Source: an uncultured Lachnospiraceae bacterium
GTDB taxonomy: Bacteria; Bacillota; Clostridia; Lachnospirales; Lachnospiraceae
Assembly: GCA_947624815.1 (NCBI GenBank)
Contig: CANQME010000004.1
Span: forward strand, 1-55,049
Reading direction: 5' to 3'
Length of the DNA stretch: 55,049 bases
In this document: positions 1-8,638 of the stretch, piece by piece
How the letters are laid out: each line of letters starts with the position of its first letter
How positions within the stretch are numbered: position 1 is the stretch's first letter
Notes under the pieces: model-generated
What the model was told of the DNA's origin: nothing
What the model saw: only the letters and a program-made list of their open reading frames with translations
The model's database searches: none
Program-made: the position numbers and the translations under genes

Positions 1-34
1 CATGCGGCCGGAGCGGGCATGCGGCCGGAGCGGA
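1..34. repeat. 17-bp direct repeat, two copies at the window edge
   Basis: The 17-bp unit CATGCGGCCGGAGCGGG occurs at 1-17 and again at 18-34 with one change in the last base. The array touches the window edge, so more copies may lie to the left. It is GC-rich and non-coding as far as can be seen. It is unrelated in sequence to the 33-bp repeat at 660-790. Confidence 0.6.
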
Positions 35-113
35 GTACAGGAAGTGGGAGCGTGCATCCGGCAAAGCGGCGCCGGCTGCATAAAACACGGCATAACCGGC
101 GCATACTACTCCC

Positions 114-569
114 ATGAAGACGACAGCCTATATTCGCAATACATGTAAGAATTTTTTTAAATGCGGCGTGGCGGGGTGGTGTCTGGAGGTGATCTTCACC
201 TCGGTGGATTCCATCATGCTCCACGACTGGAGACTCATGGGGCGGACCTCGCTTCTGATGTTTCCAATCTACGGAATGGGGGCCATGCTGGCGCCCATCG
301 GGCGGGGAGTGGACCGGTGGCTTAAGGTGGATCCGGCGGACGGGCTCAGCAGAAAGGACCGGCTCCTGCGTCACGGGATGCTCTACATGGTGCTGATCTT
401 CGTCGTGGAGTACGCAACCGGCTTCTGGCTGCGGGGACGGGGGATGTGCCCGTGGGATTATACCGGGAGGCATTCGAACATCAACGGCCTGATCCGGCTG
501 GATTTCGCGCCGCTGTGGTTCGGGACGGGGTTATTGTTCGAAATGCTCACGAGCAAGGGACGGATGTAA
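114..569 (+). CDS. CmpB-family (ABC_trans_CmpB) integral membrane protein
   Basis: A 151-residue membrane protein of the family annotated as putative ABC transporter permease (CmpB, PF06541); its real function is unknown. The family pattern is visible: an N-terminal GxxGWCLEV helix, a central FPIYGMGA segment, a third hydrophobic stretch near residues 90-108 with EYATGFWLR, then WDYTG and a conserved N-x-N-G-x-I-x-L run ahead of a C-terminal WFGTG helix. ATG at 114 is the first possible start because an in-frame TAA lies at 93-95; no good Shine-Dalgarno sequence precedes it. Length is at the short end for the family. The gene is followed by a 356-bp non-coding stretch, so it looks monocistronic or last in an operon that begins outside the window. 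Confidence 0.75.
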   Translation: MKTTAYIRNTCKNFFKCGVAGWCLEVIFTSVDSIMLHDWRLMGRTSLLMFPIYGMGAMLAPIGRGVDRWLKVDPADGLSRKDRLLRHGMLYMVLIFVVEYATGFWLRGRGMCPWDYTGRHSNINGLIRLDFAPLWFGTGLLFEMLTSKGRM

Positions 570-659
570 GCAAGATCCGGCAGACCGATGGATAGAAATA
601 TGTGGGATGAATGGTGCGGCGGCGACCGGAAGGGAGCCGCCGCACTGCGTATGATGGGA

Positions 660-790
660 ATTGCCGCACCGCGTAAACCGCCTGGGCAGTGAGCCGCCGC
701 ACCGTGTAAACCGGCCAGGCAGTGAGCCGCCGCACCGCGTAAACCGCCTGGGCAGTGAGTCGCCGCATGGCGTAAACCGGCAGGGCGGGT
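660..790. repeat. Four 33-bp imperfect tandem repeats, non-coding
   Basis: Units begin near 660, 693, 726 and 759. Each reads roughly GCCGCCGCACCGCGTAAACC followed by GCCTGGGCAGTGA, with a few substitutions per copy; a degenerate partial copy starts near 634. The patch is open in several frames on both strands simply because it repeats with a period divisible by three, but no ribosome binding site or family resemblance supports a gene. It fills the stretch between the CmpB-like gene (ends 569) and the plsC promoter (863). No dyad symmetry within units and no spacers, so it is not a CRISPR array. Confidence 0.8.
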
Positions 791-862
791 ACGCATATGC
801 TGCGCGGGCTGCGGCCGGGTCCGTCAGGCTGCTCCGGCGCGGGCAAATTTGGGAAAATAGAC

Positions 863-891
863 TTGTTTTTTATTTAACGGATGAGTATAAT
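863..891 (+). promoter_or_regulatory. Sigma-A-type promoter for plsC
   Basis: TTGTTT at 863-868 and a perfect TATAAT at 886-891 are separated by 17 bp. Transcription would start near 898, which rules out an ATG at 881 and supports the plsC start at 926. Confidence 0.75.
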
Positions 892-925
892 TCAGTTATA
901 CCAGAAGAAAGGATATTCATTTTCC

Positions 926-1675
926 ATGATCAAATTCATCATCCTGGCCGTCAGCGTCATTCTCTTCCTGATATTCAGCCTGCCGATCCTCTGGGTGGAG
1001 GCGTGGATCGGGAAGAAGCATCCTGAGAAGAAGGATGCCCAGTGCCTGGCCATCGTCCAGTTCATGTTCCGGTATCTGCTCCGGCTCTGCGGCGTACATA
1101 TTACGGTGAAGGGCATTGAGAATATACCGAAGGACCGGGCGGTCCTTTACGTGGGGAACCATCGAAGCTATTTCGATATTCTGGTGGGTTATGTGACGGT
1201 GCCGACGCTGATGGGTTTCGTGGCGAAGAAGGAGATGCTGCGTTATCCGTCCCTGCGGACCTGGATGAAGAATGTCCATTGCCTCTTCCTGGACCGTGAA
1301 AACCTGCGGGAGGGGCTGAAGACGATCCTGGCCGGCATCGAGCAGGTTAAGTCCGGGATCTCCGTGTGGATTTTTCCGGAGGGCACCCGCAACCGGAACG
1401 ACGACATTCTGGAGATGCTTCCGTTTAAGGAAGGAAGCCTTAAGATCGCGGAGAAGTCCGGCTGTCCGGTGATCCCGGTGGCTACGACCGGCACGGCGGA
1501 GATCTTCGAGAAGCACGTGCCGCGGATCAAGGCGTCGAATGTGACGATCGAGTTCGGCGAACCGTTCTATATCAGGGATCTGCCGAAGGAGGAGAAGAAA
1601 TTCGCCGGTCTCTATACCCAGAACCGGATCAGGGAGCTGCTTAAGAAAGAACAGGAGATAAGGAAGGGCGTATAA
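926..1675 (+). CDS. plsC: 1-acyl-sn-glycerol-3-phosphate acyltransferase (PlsC family)
   Basis: A 249-residue acyltransferase expected to add the second acyl chain to lysophosphatidic acid at the membrane during phospholipid synthesis. The N-terminus is a hydrophobic anchor (about residues 3-20). The PlsC/LPLAT signature is intact: catalytic HX4D as NHRSYFD with His79 and Asp84, and the substrate-binding FPEGTR block at 150-155, followed by a Pro-Val-Ile-Pro-Val strand near 187. I place the start at ATG 926, not at the in-frame ATG 881, because 881 lies inside the promoter. The purine run AGAAAGGA sits 13-14 bases upstream. The stop codon is immediately followed by the GTG start of pheA, so the two are co-transcribed and probably translationally coupled. 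Confidence 0.88.
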   Translation: MIKFIILAVSVILFLIFSLPILWVEAWIGKKHPEKKDAQCLAIVQFMFRYLLRLCGVHITVKGIENIPKDRAVLYVGNHRSYFDILVGYVTVPTLMGFVAKKEMLRYPSLRTWMKNVHCLFLDRENLREGLKTILAGIEQVKSGISVWIFPEGTRNRNDDILEMLPFKEGSLKIAEKSGCPVIPVATTGTAEIFEKHVPRIKASNVTIEFGEPFYIRDLPKEEKKFAGLYTQNRIRELLKKEQEIRKGV

Positions 1676-2803
1676 GTGGAGCTGCAGGAAATTCGCACGA
1701 AATTGGATGAGATCGACGCACAGCTGGTGCGTCTTCTGGAGGAACGGCTGGCTCTGAGCGCGGAGGTGGCCGAATATAAGATCGGCACGGGAAAGCCGGT
1801 GCTTGACAGGGCGCGGGAGGAGCAGAAGATCGAAGCGGCCCGGGGCATGGCCCACACGGAGTACGCGAAGAACGCGGCTGCGGAGATGATGACCCAGCTG
1901 ATGACCGTGGGCCGCAGGCTGCAGTACGGCATCATGCAGGAGCACGGCCGGTCCGGCGATACGGGCTTTACCATGGTGGACAGGATCCGCAGGGAGAACG
2001 TGCGGGTGGTCTATCAGGGCGTCGAGGGGGCCTACAGCCACGGCGCCGCCCTGCAGTACTTCGGGGACGGCGTGGACGCCTATCATGTGAAGACCTGGGA
2101 GGACGCCATGTGCGCCGTGGAGAGCGGAGAGGCGGACTATGCGGTGATCCCCATCGAGAATTCCTCGGCGGGCACGGTCAGCGACAATTATGATCTGCTG
2201 ATCGCCCATGACAATGTGATCGCCGCGGAGACATTCTTGCCGGTAAGCCATGCGCTTCTGGGACTTAAGGGCGCCAGGCTTGAGGACGTGCGGACGGTGT
2301 ATTCCCATCCCCAGGCGCTGATGCAGTGTTCGCCCTATCTGAACGGGCACCGGGACTGGCGGCAGATCAGCGTGGAGAACACGGCGGTGGCCGCGCAGAA
2401 GGTGGTGGCCGACGGCGATAAGACCCAGGCTGCGGTGGCGAGCGAGGTGGCCGGGAGGCTGTACGGCCTGTCGGTGCTGGCGCCGCAGATCAATTATAAT
2501 AAAGAGAATACGACCCGGTTTCTGATCCTGGCGAAGGAGAAGGTCTACTGCCGGGACGCGCGGAAGATCAGCCTCTGCTTTGAGCTGCCCCACAAGAGCG
2601 GCAGCCTGTACAATATGCTGGGGAATTTCATTTTCAACGACGTGAACATGGTGATGATCGAATCGCGGCCGATCGCGGAACGGAACTGGGAATACCGGTT
2701 CTTCGTGGATATCGAGGGGAATTTAAGCCAGCCCAATATCCAGAACGCGCTGCGGTCGATCCGGGAAGAAGCGGCGAATATGCGGATCCTGGGGAATTAC
2801 TGA
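1676..2803 (+). CDS. pheA: Bifunctional chorismate mutase/prephenate dehydratase (P-protein)
   Basis: A 375-residue fused enzyme converting chorismate to prephenate and then to phenylpyruvate in phenylalanine synthesis. Residues 1-85 form an AroQ-type helical chorismate mutase (EIRTKLDEIDAQLVRLLEER). From about 108 the prephenate dehydratase begins with VVYQGVEGAYSH; the PIENSSAGTV block and the TTRFLIL motif carrying the catalytic Thr-Arg-Phe follow. The C-terminal 85 residues are an ACT domain with the ESRP motif, which in this family binds phenylalanine for feedback inhibition. The start is GTG at 1676 with AGGAAGG about 7 bases upstream inside the end of plsC. No leader-peptide attenuator is possible in front of it because it directly abuts plsC. 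Confidence 0.95.
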   Translation: MELQEIRTKLDEIDAQLVRLLEERLALSAEVAEYKIGTGKPVLDRAREEQKIEAARGMAHTEYAKNAAAEMMTQLMTVGRRLQYGIMQEHGRSGDTGFTMVDRIRRENVRVVYQGVEGAYSHGAALQYFGDGVDAYHVKTWEDAMCAVESGEADYAVIPIENSSAGTVSDNYDLLIAHDNVIAAETFLPVSHALLGLKGARLEDVRTVYSHPQALMQCSPYLNGHRDWRQISVENTAVAAQKVVADGDKTQAAVASEVAGRLYGLSVLAPQINYNKENTTRFLILAKEKVYCRDARKISLCFELPHKSGSLYNMLGNFIFNDVNMVMIESRPIAERNWEYRFFVDIEGNLSQPNIQNALRSIREEAANMRILGNY

Positions 2804-2817
2804 GAAAGGCGTAAGCG

Positions 2818-4194
2818 ATGAAGCCATTGGTCTTATACAGAAATCTGAAGTATCAGAAATTATTCGACGACATGGAGCGGCTGTTGGACTCAGCCTGCGC
2901 GCCGGAAGCGGTCGATGCTCTGCCCGGCGTCCGGTCGGCGGCGTCTGCGGCGGAAATGCAGTTCCCGTATGAGGAGGCGGATCCCCGCGGCGGCGCGGCG
3001 GCCGGCGGCCCGGACGCATATGAATGCGCCAACCGTCTGATCGAGCTGGCGGCGGACTATGGTTTTGAGGGGAACCTGTGGCACTGCTTTCTGGCCTTCT
3101 GCCTGGCGAACCACGAGAACGCCTTCAGCACGGCCTGCGAGATCCGCGGCGACGTGGGAGGAACGTTAAGCCACCTGGCGCGGCAGGATTTCGCAGTGCT
3201 CAAGGAGCTGTTCGACCGGGATATCACGAAGCTGGATAGGGGAACCTGTCTCTGGCACGATCTGGCGGACTTTACGCCGGTGGACGACGGCAGCCGGATC
3301 TTCAACCGGCGCGTCCGCGACCGGATCATCGAGCTGGCGGTGGCCCTGGGGAAGGCGGAGGACGTGGAGAGCTTCGCGGCGGCCGTGACCCAGTTCTACC
3401 GGGAATTCGGCGTGGGCAAATACGGACTTAACAAGGCGTTCCGTATCGAGGAGAACGGCCACGACGCCAGGGTCATCCCGGTGGTCAACGTGGAGCACGT
3501 CTATTTCGACGATCTGGTGGGCTACCAGCTCCAGAAGAAGAAGCTGATCGAGAACACGGAGGCGTTTCTGCAGGGGCGGGCCGCCAACAACGTGCTTCTC
3601 TTCGGCGACGCGGGCACCGGCAAGTCCTCCTGTATCAAGGCGGTGCTGAACGAGTACTACGGCCAGGGGCTGCGCATCATCGAGGTCTACAAGCACCAGT
3701 TTCACGCTCTGTCCTCGGTGCTGGAGCAGGTTCAGGACCGGAATTATAAATTTATCATTTTCATGGACGATCTTTCCTTCGAGGAGAGCGAGCTGGAATA
3801 TAAATATCTGAAGGCCATCATCGAGGGCGGTCTGGGCCGCAAGCCCAACAACGTGCTGATCTACGCCACGTCGAACCGCCGGCATCTGATCCGGGAGAAG
3901 TTCAGCGACAAGCGGGAGCTGGACGACGATCTGCATGTCAACGATACGGTGCAGGAGAAGCTGTCCCTGGTGGCCCGGTTTGGCGTCACGATCTATTTCG
4001 GCTCGCCGGACAAGAAGCAGTTCCAGAATATCGTGAAGGTCCTGGCGGAACGGCACCATGTGGCGGTTCCGGAGGAGGAGCTTCTGGCGGAAGCCAACAA
4101 GTGGGAGCTGCAGCACGGCGGTCTGTCCGGCCGGACGGCGGCTCAGTTTATCGCATACCTGCTGGGAACACGGAATTTTGATGAGGGAGCGTGA
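2818..4194 (+). CDS. DUF815-family AAA+ ATPase
   Basis: A 458-residue ATPase of the DUF815 (PF05673) group, a conserved but poorly understood AAA+-like family. Walker A is GDAGTGKS at residues 263-270; Walker B is FIIFMDDLSFEE roughly 45 residues later; a sensor-like YATSNRRHLIREKFSD segment follows, the hallmark of the family. The N-terminal 200 residues are helical and unassigned, and residues 25-65 are a low-complexity Ala/Gly/Pro-rich stretch that looks inserted. The ATG at 2818 lies 14 bp after pheA with GAAAGG upstream. Next come the polyphosphate genes on the same strand with an 18-bp gap, so the ATPase is probably in the same transcript. Substrate unknown. Confidence 0.85.
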   Translation: MKPLVLYRNLKYQKLFDDMERLLDSACAPEAVDALPGVRSAASAAEMQFPYEEADPRGGAAAGGPDAYECANRLIELAADYGFEGNLWHCFLAFCLANHENAFSTACEIRGDVGGTLSHLARQDFAVLKELFDRDITKLDRGTCLWHDLADFTPVDDGSRIFNRRVRDRIIELAVALGKAEDVESFAAAVTQFYREFGVGKYGLNKAFRIEENGHDARVIPVVNVEHVYFDDLVGYQLQKKKLIENTEAFLQGRAANNVLLFGDAGTGKSSCIKAVLNEYYGQGLRIIEVYKHQFHALSSVLEQVQDRNYKFIIFMDDLSFEESELEYKYLKAIIEGGLGRKPNNVLIYATSNRRHLIREKFSDKRELDDDLHVNDTVQEKLSLVARFGVTIYFGSPDKKQFQNIVKVLAERHHVAVPEEELLAEANKWELQHGGLSGRTAAQFIAYLLGTRNFDEGA

Positions 4195-4212
4195 GAAAGG
4201 GGGACGGTTTTT

Positions 4213-5859
4213 ATGGCAAATCATTTATTTGCGGCCATCGACGTAGGCTCCTTTGAACTGGAAATGGGCATCTACGAGATGTCGCCCAGGAACGGCATGC
4301 GGCAGATCGATCATCTGCGGCATGTGATCGCGCTGGGCCGGGAGACCTACCACACCGGCAAGATCAGCTACCGCCTGGTGGATGAGATGTGCCGGGTTCT
4401 GGCGGATTTCTCAAGGATCATGAAGGGGTATCAGGTGGAAGCCTACCGGGCCTACGCCACCAGCGCCATGCGCGAGGCCATCAACAACAAGATCATCCTG
4501 GATCAGATCCAGGTTCGCACCGGGATCCAGGTCCGCATCATCAATAACTCGGAGCAGCGGTTTCTGAGCTACAAGGCCATCGCGATCAAGGCGGCGGAGT
4601 TCGAGAAGATCATCCAGAAGGGCACCGCCATCGCGGACGTGGGCTTCGGCAGCACCCAGCTGTCGCTGTTCGACAAGGAGAGCCTGGTGACTACCCAGAA
4701 CATCGTCCCCGGCGTCTTAAAGATCCGGGATATCCTGTCCCAGATCCAGGTCAGCGGCAATATGGAGCAGTCCATCGTCGAGGAGATCATGGACCATGAG
4801 CTGATCAAATTCCGCAAGCTGTATCTGAAGGACCGGGATATCAAGAACCTGATCGGCATCGGCGATTCCATCATGGCGCTGATGCGCTACGCCGGCGAGC
4901 TGGCGAGGCGGAGGGAGCTGACGGCGGACGGAGCGGCCCGGGCAGAAATGGCCGATACCGCTAAAGGCGACGTATCCGGTAAGTCGGGAAAGTCCGAGGA
5001 GACAGGCAAATCCGGCAAGTCCGGCCGGGCCTCTTCGGGAGATCACACGAACTGCATCACCCGCGAGGAGTTTAACCAGGTCTACGAGGAGCTGATGGGG
5101 ATGTCCCCGTCGCGGATCCAGGACGAATTCGGCGTCAATGAAAGCTACGCCGGCATCCTGGTGGCCAGCGCGGTCATTTACATGCGGATCCTGCAGATGA
5201 CAGGCGCGGAGCTGGTATGGACGCCGGGAACCCGTCTCTGCGACGGGATCGCCGCGGAATACGCCCAGGAGAACCGGTGCATCCGGTTCACCCACAGCTT
5301 CGACGACGACATCCTGGCGGCGGCCCGGAATATCGCCAAACGCTACCGCTGCGGCAACAGCCATATCCAGAACGTGGAGAGCCTGGCGGCCCAGATGTTC
5401 GACGCGATGAAGAAGCACCACGGCCTGGCGGCCCGCGATCAGCTGCTTCTCCGGATCTCCGCCGTGCTTTACGGCTGCGGCAAATACATCAGCATGCGCA
5501 ATTTCGGCTATTGCTCCTATGAGATCATCATGGCCACCGAGATCATCGGCCTGTCCCATGCGGAGCGGGAGGTGGTGGCCAAGGTGGTCCGCTACTACGC
5601 GGAGCCGTTCGACTATGACAAGGCGGCGATCCATTCCGCCAAGCTGACCGCAATGCTCAGGCTGGCGGTGGCGCTGGACGCCAGCTATAAGCAGAAGCTG
5701 ACGGACTGCCGGATGGTGGTCCGGGGCGACGAGCTGGTGATCTCCACGTCCTACGACGGCGATCTGAGCCTGGAGAATATGATGGTTCAGACCTGCGCGC
5801 CGTTCTTTGAGGAGATCTTCGGCATTACGCCGGTACTGAAACAGAAAAGGAGGGTGTAG
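4213..5859 (+). CDS. Ppx/GppA-like phosphatase homologue with altered active-site motifs
   Basis: A 548-residue member of the ASKHA-fold exopolyphosphatase/pppGpp phosphatase family with a C-terminal HD-like region. Fold motifs are recognisable: AIDVGSFELEMGIYE at the N-terminus (usually DIGSNS), YATSAMREA, NNSEQRFLSYKA, and ADVGFGSTQLSLF. Compared with E. coli Ppx, GGGSTE is GFGSTQ, the catalytic Glu pair is Glu-Gln, and the C-terminal HD dyad (normally LHDxGK) is LYGCGK. Residues about 240-278 are a Gly/Ser/Lys-rich low-complexity insertion absent from the core fold. It lies 3 bp from ppk1, so a role in polyphosphate turnover or in controlling Ppk is likely; whether it is an active hydrolase is uncertain. 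Start ATG 4213 is preceded by GAGAAAGGGGGA. Confidence 0.85.
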   Translation: MANHLFAAIDVGSFELEMGIYEMSPRNGMRQIDHLRHVIALGRETYHTGKISYRLVDEMCRVLADFSRIMKGYQVEAYRAYATSAMREAINNKIILDQIQVRTGIQVRIINNSEQRFLSYKAIAIKAAEFEKIIQKGTAIADVGFGSTQLSLFDKESLVTTQNIVPGVLKIRDILSQIQVSGNMEQSIVEEIMDHELIKFRKLYLKDRDIKNLIGIGDSIMALMRYAGELARRRELTADGAARAEMADTAKGDVSGKSGKSEETGKSGKSGRASSGDHTNCITREEFNQVYEELMGMSPSRIQDEFGVNESYAGILVASAVIYMRILQMTGAELVWTPGTRLCDGIAAEYAQENRCIRFTHSFDDDILAAARNIAKRYRCGNSHIQNVESLAAQMFDAMKKHHGLAARDQLLLRISAVLYGCGKYISMRNFGYCSYEIIMATEIIGLSHAEREVVAKVVRYYAEPFDYDKAAIHSAKLTAMLRLAVALDASYKQKLTDCRMVVRGDELVISTSYDGDLSLENMMVQTCAPFFEEIFGITPVLKQKRRV

Positions 5860-5862
5860 ATC

Positions 5863-8010
5863 ATGGCTGAGATCGATGCGAGATTCGTAAAACCGGAGAA
5901 CTTTGTGAACCGGGAGCTGAGCTGGCTGGAATTCGACTACCGGATCCTGGAGGAGGCCAGGGACAAGACGCTTCCGCTGTTCGAGCGCCTGAAATTCTTA
6001 AGCATCACCGCCTCCAATCTGGACGAATTCTTCATGGTCCGCGTGGCGTCCTTAAAGGACATGGTCCACGCCGGCTATACGAAGCCGGATATGGCGGGCT
6101 TAAATCCGGAGGAACAGCTGACCAGGATCGGCGAGAAGACCCATGAGCTGGTGGCGCTGCAGTATTCCACCTACAACCGGTCCCTCCTGCCGGCGCTTAA
6201 GCAGAACGGTCTGCGGATCGTGAGCCGTCACGAGGATCTGAACGAGGCGGAGGGCGCCTGGGTGGATGAGTATTTCCGGGCGAATGTGTACCCGGTTCTG
6301 ACGCCCATGGCGGTGGACTCGTCCCGGCCGTTCCCGCTCATTTACAATAAATCGTTAAATATCGCCGCGCTGATCCACAAGCGGGACGGCGAGGAAGAGG
6401 GCGTCGTGGATTTCGCCATGGTGCGCGTACCTGCGGTGATCCCCAGGATCGTGGAGATCCCGGTCAGCGAGGAACGGGTCGTGATCCTGCTGGAGGAGAT
6501 CATCGAGCGGAATCTGTCGTCCCTGTTCTCGAACTGCGACATCATCGCCGCCCATCCGTTCCGCGTCATGCGCAACGCGGATCTGTCCGTGGACGAGGAA
6601 GGCGCGGAGGATCTGCTGGTGGAGATCGAGAAGCTTCTGAAGCGCCGCCAGTGGGGAGAGGCCATCCGTCTGGAGATCGAGGACAACGCGGATAAGCGGA
6701 TTTTAAAGCGTCTGCGCAGGGAGCTTAAGATCCAGCCGGCGGACATCTACGAGGCGAACGGCCCGCTGGATCTGACATTCCTGATGAAAATGTACGGCCT
6801 GGACGGGTTTGACCATCTGAAGGCGGAGCCCCACAAGCCCCAGCCCAACCCGGCGTTTCTGAATGACGACGATATCTTTACGAATATCCGAAAGGGCGAT
6901 ATCCTGCTCCATCATCCGTATGAGTCCTTCGAGCCGGTGGTGAATTTCATCCAGACCGCGGCGTGGGACCCGGAGGTGCTGGCCATCAAGCAGACCCTCT
7001 ACCGGGTCAGCGGCAACTCGCCCATCGTGGCCGCCCTGGCGGAGGCCGCCGACAACGGCAAGCAGGTGTCGGTACTGGTGGAGCTGAAGGCCCGCTTCGA
7101 CGAGGAGAACAATATCAACTGGGCCCGTATGCTTGAGAAGGCCGGCTGCCATGTGATCTACGGTCTGGTGGGCTTAAAGACCCATTCCAAGATCACGCTG
7201 GTGGTGCGCCGGGAGGAGGACGGCATCCGCCGTTACGTCCATCTGGGTACCGGCAATTACAATGATTCCACGGCCAAGCTGTACACGGACTGCGGCCTTC
7301 TGACCTGCCATCCGCAGATCGGAGAGGACGCCACGGCCGTTTTCAACATGTTGTCCGGCTATTCGGAGCCGCAGCAGTGGAACCAGCTGGTGGTGGCGCC
7401 GATCTGGCTGCGCAAGCGGTTCGTGCGGCTGATCGAGCGGGAGGCGGCCAACGCGAAGCTGGGACGCCCGGCCCGGATCATCGCCAAGATCAATTCCCTC
7501 TGCGACCGGGACATCATCGCCAAGCTCTACGAGGCGTCCTGCGCCGGTGTGAAGATCGATCTGATCGTCCGGGGCATCTGCGGCCTGAAGGCGGGCGTGC
7601 CGGGACTGAGCGAGAATATTTCGGTCCGGTCCATCGTGGGCAATTTCCTGGAGCACTGCCGGATCTTCTATTTTGAGAACAACGGTACGCCGGAATACTA
7701 CATGGCCAGCGCCGACTGGATGCCCAGGAATCTGGACCGCCGTGTGGAGATCATGTTCCCCATCCTTTCTCTGGAGCTGCAGGAGAAGGCGATGCATATC
7801 CTGGAGGTGCAGCTGGAGGATAATCTGAAGGCCCATGTACTGAAGCCGGACGGCAGTTACGAGAAGATCGACCGCCGCGGCAAGGAACCCGTGGGCGCGC
7901 AGGACACCTTCTGCGGCGAAGCCGTGGCCGCAGTGAAGGCGCACCAGGCGCTGCAGGACCCGGTCAATACCCGGGTGTTCGTTCCGGTGGAGAGCCATGA
8001 AGATCTATGA
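5863..8010 (+). CDS. ppk1: Polyphosphate kinase 1
   Basis: A 715-residue polyphosphate kinase that reversibly transfers the gamma phosphate of ATP to inorganic polyphosphate. The N domain opens with FVNRELSWLEFDYRILEEA and SITASNLDEFFMVRVA. Both histidines known from E. coli Ppk are present: His441 in LKTHSK (equivalent to His435, the phosphorylated residue) and His598 in FLEHCRIFYFEN (equivalent to His592). HLGTGNYN follows the first, and SADWMPRNLDRRVE marks the C2 domain. Length matches the family (about 690-720). It starts 3 bp after the Ppx-like gene and overlaps the following cyclase gene by 14 bp, so these three genes form a tight translational unit. Confidence 0.97.
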   Translation: MAEIDARFVKPENFVNRELSWLEFDYRILEEARDKTLPLFERLKFLSITASNLDEFFMVRVASLKDMVHAGYTKPDMAGLNPEEQLTRIGEKTHELVALQYSTYNRSLLPALKQNGLRIVSRHEDLNEAEGAWVDEYFRANVYPVLTPMAVDSSRPFPLIYNKSLNIAALIHKRDGEEEGVVDFAMVRVPAVIPRIVEIPVSEERVVILLEEIIERNLSSLFSNCDIIAAHPFRVMRNADLSVDEEGAEDLLVEIEKLLKRRQWGEAIRLEIEDNADKRILKRLRRELKIQPADIYEANGPLDLTFLMKMYGLDGFDHLKAEPHKPQPNPAFLNDDDIFTNIRKGDILLHHPYESFEPVVNFIQTAAWDPEVLAIKQTLYRVSGNSPIVAALAEAADNGKQVSVLVELKARFDEENNINWARMLEKAGCHVIYGLVGLKTHSKITLVVRREEDGIRRYVHLGTGNYNDSTAKLYTDCGLLTCHPQIGEDATAVFNMLSGYSEPQQWNQLVVAPIWLRKRFVRLIEREAANAKLGRPARIIAKINSLCDRDIIAKLYEASCAGVKIDLIVRGICGLKAGVPGLSENISVRSIVGNFLEHCRIFYFENNGTPEYYMASADWMPRNLDRRVEIMFPILSLELQEKAMHILEVQLEDNLKAHVLKPDGSYEKIDRRGKEPVGAQDTFCGEAVAAVKAHQALQDPVNTRVFVPVESHEDL

Positions 8011-8596
8011 TATTTCTCAGGAGGTATTCGGCTGCGTCGTGTTTCCGGGAGATCCGGCTCCGGCGCGGGAAATCCTCTCTGAGATCGCAAAGGGCGGCAG
8101 CTGCAATCTGACGGCGATTCGGATGTGCGCCCATAACGGTACCCATGTGGACGCGCCGTACCATTTCTGCGCGGACGGAAGGACGATCGACGAGGTCGGG
8201 CTTGAGATCTGGATCGGGCCGTGCTATGTGGCGGCGCACGAGGGCGTTGTCACGGCGGAAGATATGCGGCGGATCCTGGCGCGTGCGGAAGAAGCCGGAA
8301 GAACGGAAACCATCAAACGGATCCTGATCAAAGGAAAGGCGGAGCTCTCGGAGGAGGCCGCCCGGGTATGCGCCGAAGCCGGCGTGATCCTTTACGGCAA
8401 CGAGTCCCAGACGGTGGGGCCGGAGAGCGCTCCGGCCGCGGTCCATCGGATCCTGCTGGGCTCCGGCTGCGTGCTTTTAGAGGGGATCCGTCTCGGCGGC
8501 GTCCCGGAGGGCGCGTATCTTCTGAACGCGGCGCCGCTGAATCTGGGCGGCGCGGACGGCGCGCCGTGCAGGGCGGTGCTTCTCAAACTGGAATAA
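7997..8596 (+). CDS. Cyclase-family metal-dependent hydrolase (kynurenine formamidase-like)
   Basis: A 199-residue protein of the cyclase family (PF04199), which includes kynurenine formamidase and isatin hydrolase. The metal-binding signature appears as HNGTHVDAPYHF (HxGTHxDxPxHF), about residues 36-47, and the N-terminus IYDISQEV with FPGDPAP is typical. The C-terminal segment VLLEGIRLGGVPEGAYLLNAAPL is the conserved end of the fold. The ATG at 7997 lies inside ppk1 with GGTGGAG just upstream, indicating coupling to ppk1 translation. No tryptophan-degradation genes are nearby, so the substrate cannot be deduced; kynurenine formamidase is only one option. Confidence 0.85.
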   Translation: MKIYDISQEVFGCVVFPGDPAPAREILSEIAKGGSCNLTAIRMCAHNGTHVDAPYHFCADGRTIDEVGLEIWIGPCYVAAHEGVVTAEDMRRILARAEEAGRTETIKRILIKGKAELSEEAARVCAEAGVILYGNESQTVGPESAPAAVHRILLGSGCVLLEGIRLGGVPEGAYLLNAAPLNLGGADGAPCRAVLLKLE

Positions 8597-8638
8597 AGAC
8601 TCCTGAATTTCCCACCGGAGGAAAATACTTTTAACCAT

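Noticed and set aside
660-790. CRISPR array
   Set aside because: Units abut without spacers, copies are imperfect, and no cas genes are present. The 21-bp array at 45486-45632 is likewise coding and spacer-free.
881-925. Upstream start for plsC at 881
   Set aside because: It lies inside the -10 region of a good promoter and adds residues without family similarity.
458-1026. Repeat-containing open frames on both strands over 660-790
   Set aside because: The 33-bp period keeps frames open by itself. No ribosome binding site, no homology, and one frame runs through the plsC promoter.
917-2593. Long open frame on the minus strand opposite plsC and pheA
   Set aside because: It is the antisense shadow of two well-recognised genes in GC-rich DNA; its translation is Arg/His/Leu-rich with no domain. 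The same holds for long minus-strand frames at 19254-21110, 21454-23745, 29490-31589 and 42087-44267.
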